Origin: Gammaproteobacteria bacterium
GTDB taxonomy: Bacteria > Pseudomonadota > Gammaproteobacteria > SZUA-229
Assembly: GCA_024278435.1 (NCBI GenBank)
Contig: JAJRTD010000017.1
Span: 1-5,766 of the forward strand
DNA length: 5,766 nt
Reading direction: 5' to 3'
The notes under the pieces are model-generated. The model made no database searches, had not been told where the DNA came from, and saw only the letters and a program-made list of their open reading frames with translations. Positions 5,653 through 5,766 of this stretch are shown here, one piece after another. Each line of letters begins with the position of its first letter. Position 1 is the stretch's first letter. A program made the translations under genes and the position numbers.

Positions 5653-5766
5653 TTAGGGTTACTCTGAATAAGTCCTTATCTGTCATCCTGAGCGCAGTCG
5701 AAGGATCTTGAGCCACTGAGCAATCAATTACTTACGGAGAAAAAGATTCTTCGCTGCGCTCTGAAT
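5653..5766 (-). repeat. MITE-like element, second copy, inverted and truncated by window end
   Basis: Read on the minus strand, this stretch follows copy 1 closely: in the core beyond the first short indel about 63 of 75 positions agree, including GCGAAGAATCTTTT, CAGTGGCT, AAGATCC and ACTGCGCTC. The outer end at 5657 begins GGTTACTCTGAATAAG, related to the copy 1 end GGAGCCTCTGATTAAT, and is preceded by TTAG (5653-5656), again of YTAR form. The other end lies past the window. It is placed directly downstream of glmS and has no coding capacity. Confidence 0.75.

Overview
The window looks like chromosomal DNA of a gammaproteobacterium of moderate GC content. The evidence is an SSB with the DDDIPF tip, a GlmS very close in sequence to the enterobacterial enzyme through its C-terminal tail, a pseudomonad-type 2-Cys peroxiredoxin, and the order MFS transporter then ssb, which I recall from Pseudomonas (there next to a divergent uvrA). 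The genus cannot be set from the sequence. No tRNA, rRNA, CRISPR array, complete insertion sequence or prophage gene is visible.

Layout. 1-375 is the 3' end of a YajR-like MFS transporter. 376-609 is a non-coding gap largely filled by a 130-bp MITE-like inverted-repeat element. 610-1080 is ssb, closed by a strong intrinsic terminator. 1191-1907 encodes an EndoG/NucA-type non-specific nuclease that starts at TTG and has no signal peptide. 1908-2077 is the convergent gap, carrying a pair of inverted REP-like palindromes. 2078-2752 (minus strand) is an AAG/Mpg-type alkyl-purine DNA glycosylase. 2753-2961 is a divergent regulatory gap with an orphan terminator-like hairpin. 2962-3567 is a typical 2-Cys peroxiredoxin with its own terminator. 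3568-3782 is the glmS leader. 3783-5630 is glmS, complete. From about 5657 to the window end lies a second, inverted copy of the MITE-like repeat, cut by the window edge.

How the genes relate. Most units look monocistronic with their own terminators or hairpins, so this is a housekeeping stretch rather than one operon. There is a loose genome-maintenance and oxidative-stress theme (SSB, glycosylase, peroxiredoxin, nuclease), but nothing shows co-regulation. GlmS supplies glucosamine-6-phosphate for peptidoglycan and LPS and stands here without glmU directly upstream.

No clearly new multi-gene system is present. The points most worth a second look are the two related MITE-like elements, both next to YTAR tetranucleotides suggestive of IS5-type transposition; the MITE close upstream of the essential ssb gene; the REP pair; the leaderless EndoG-like nuclease with no visible inhibitor gene; and a glycosylase whose DNA-intercalating tyrosine appears replaced by arginine.
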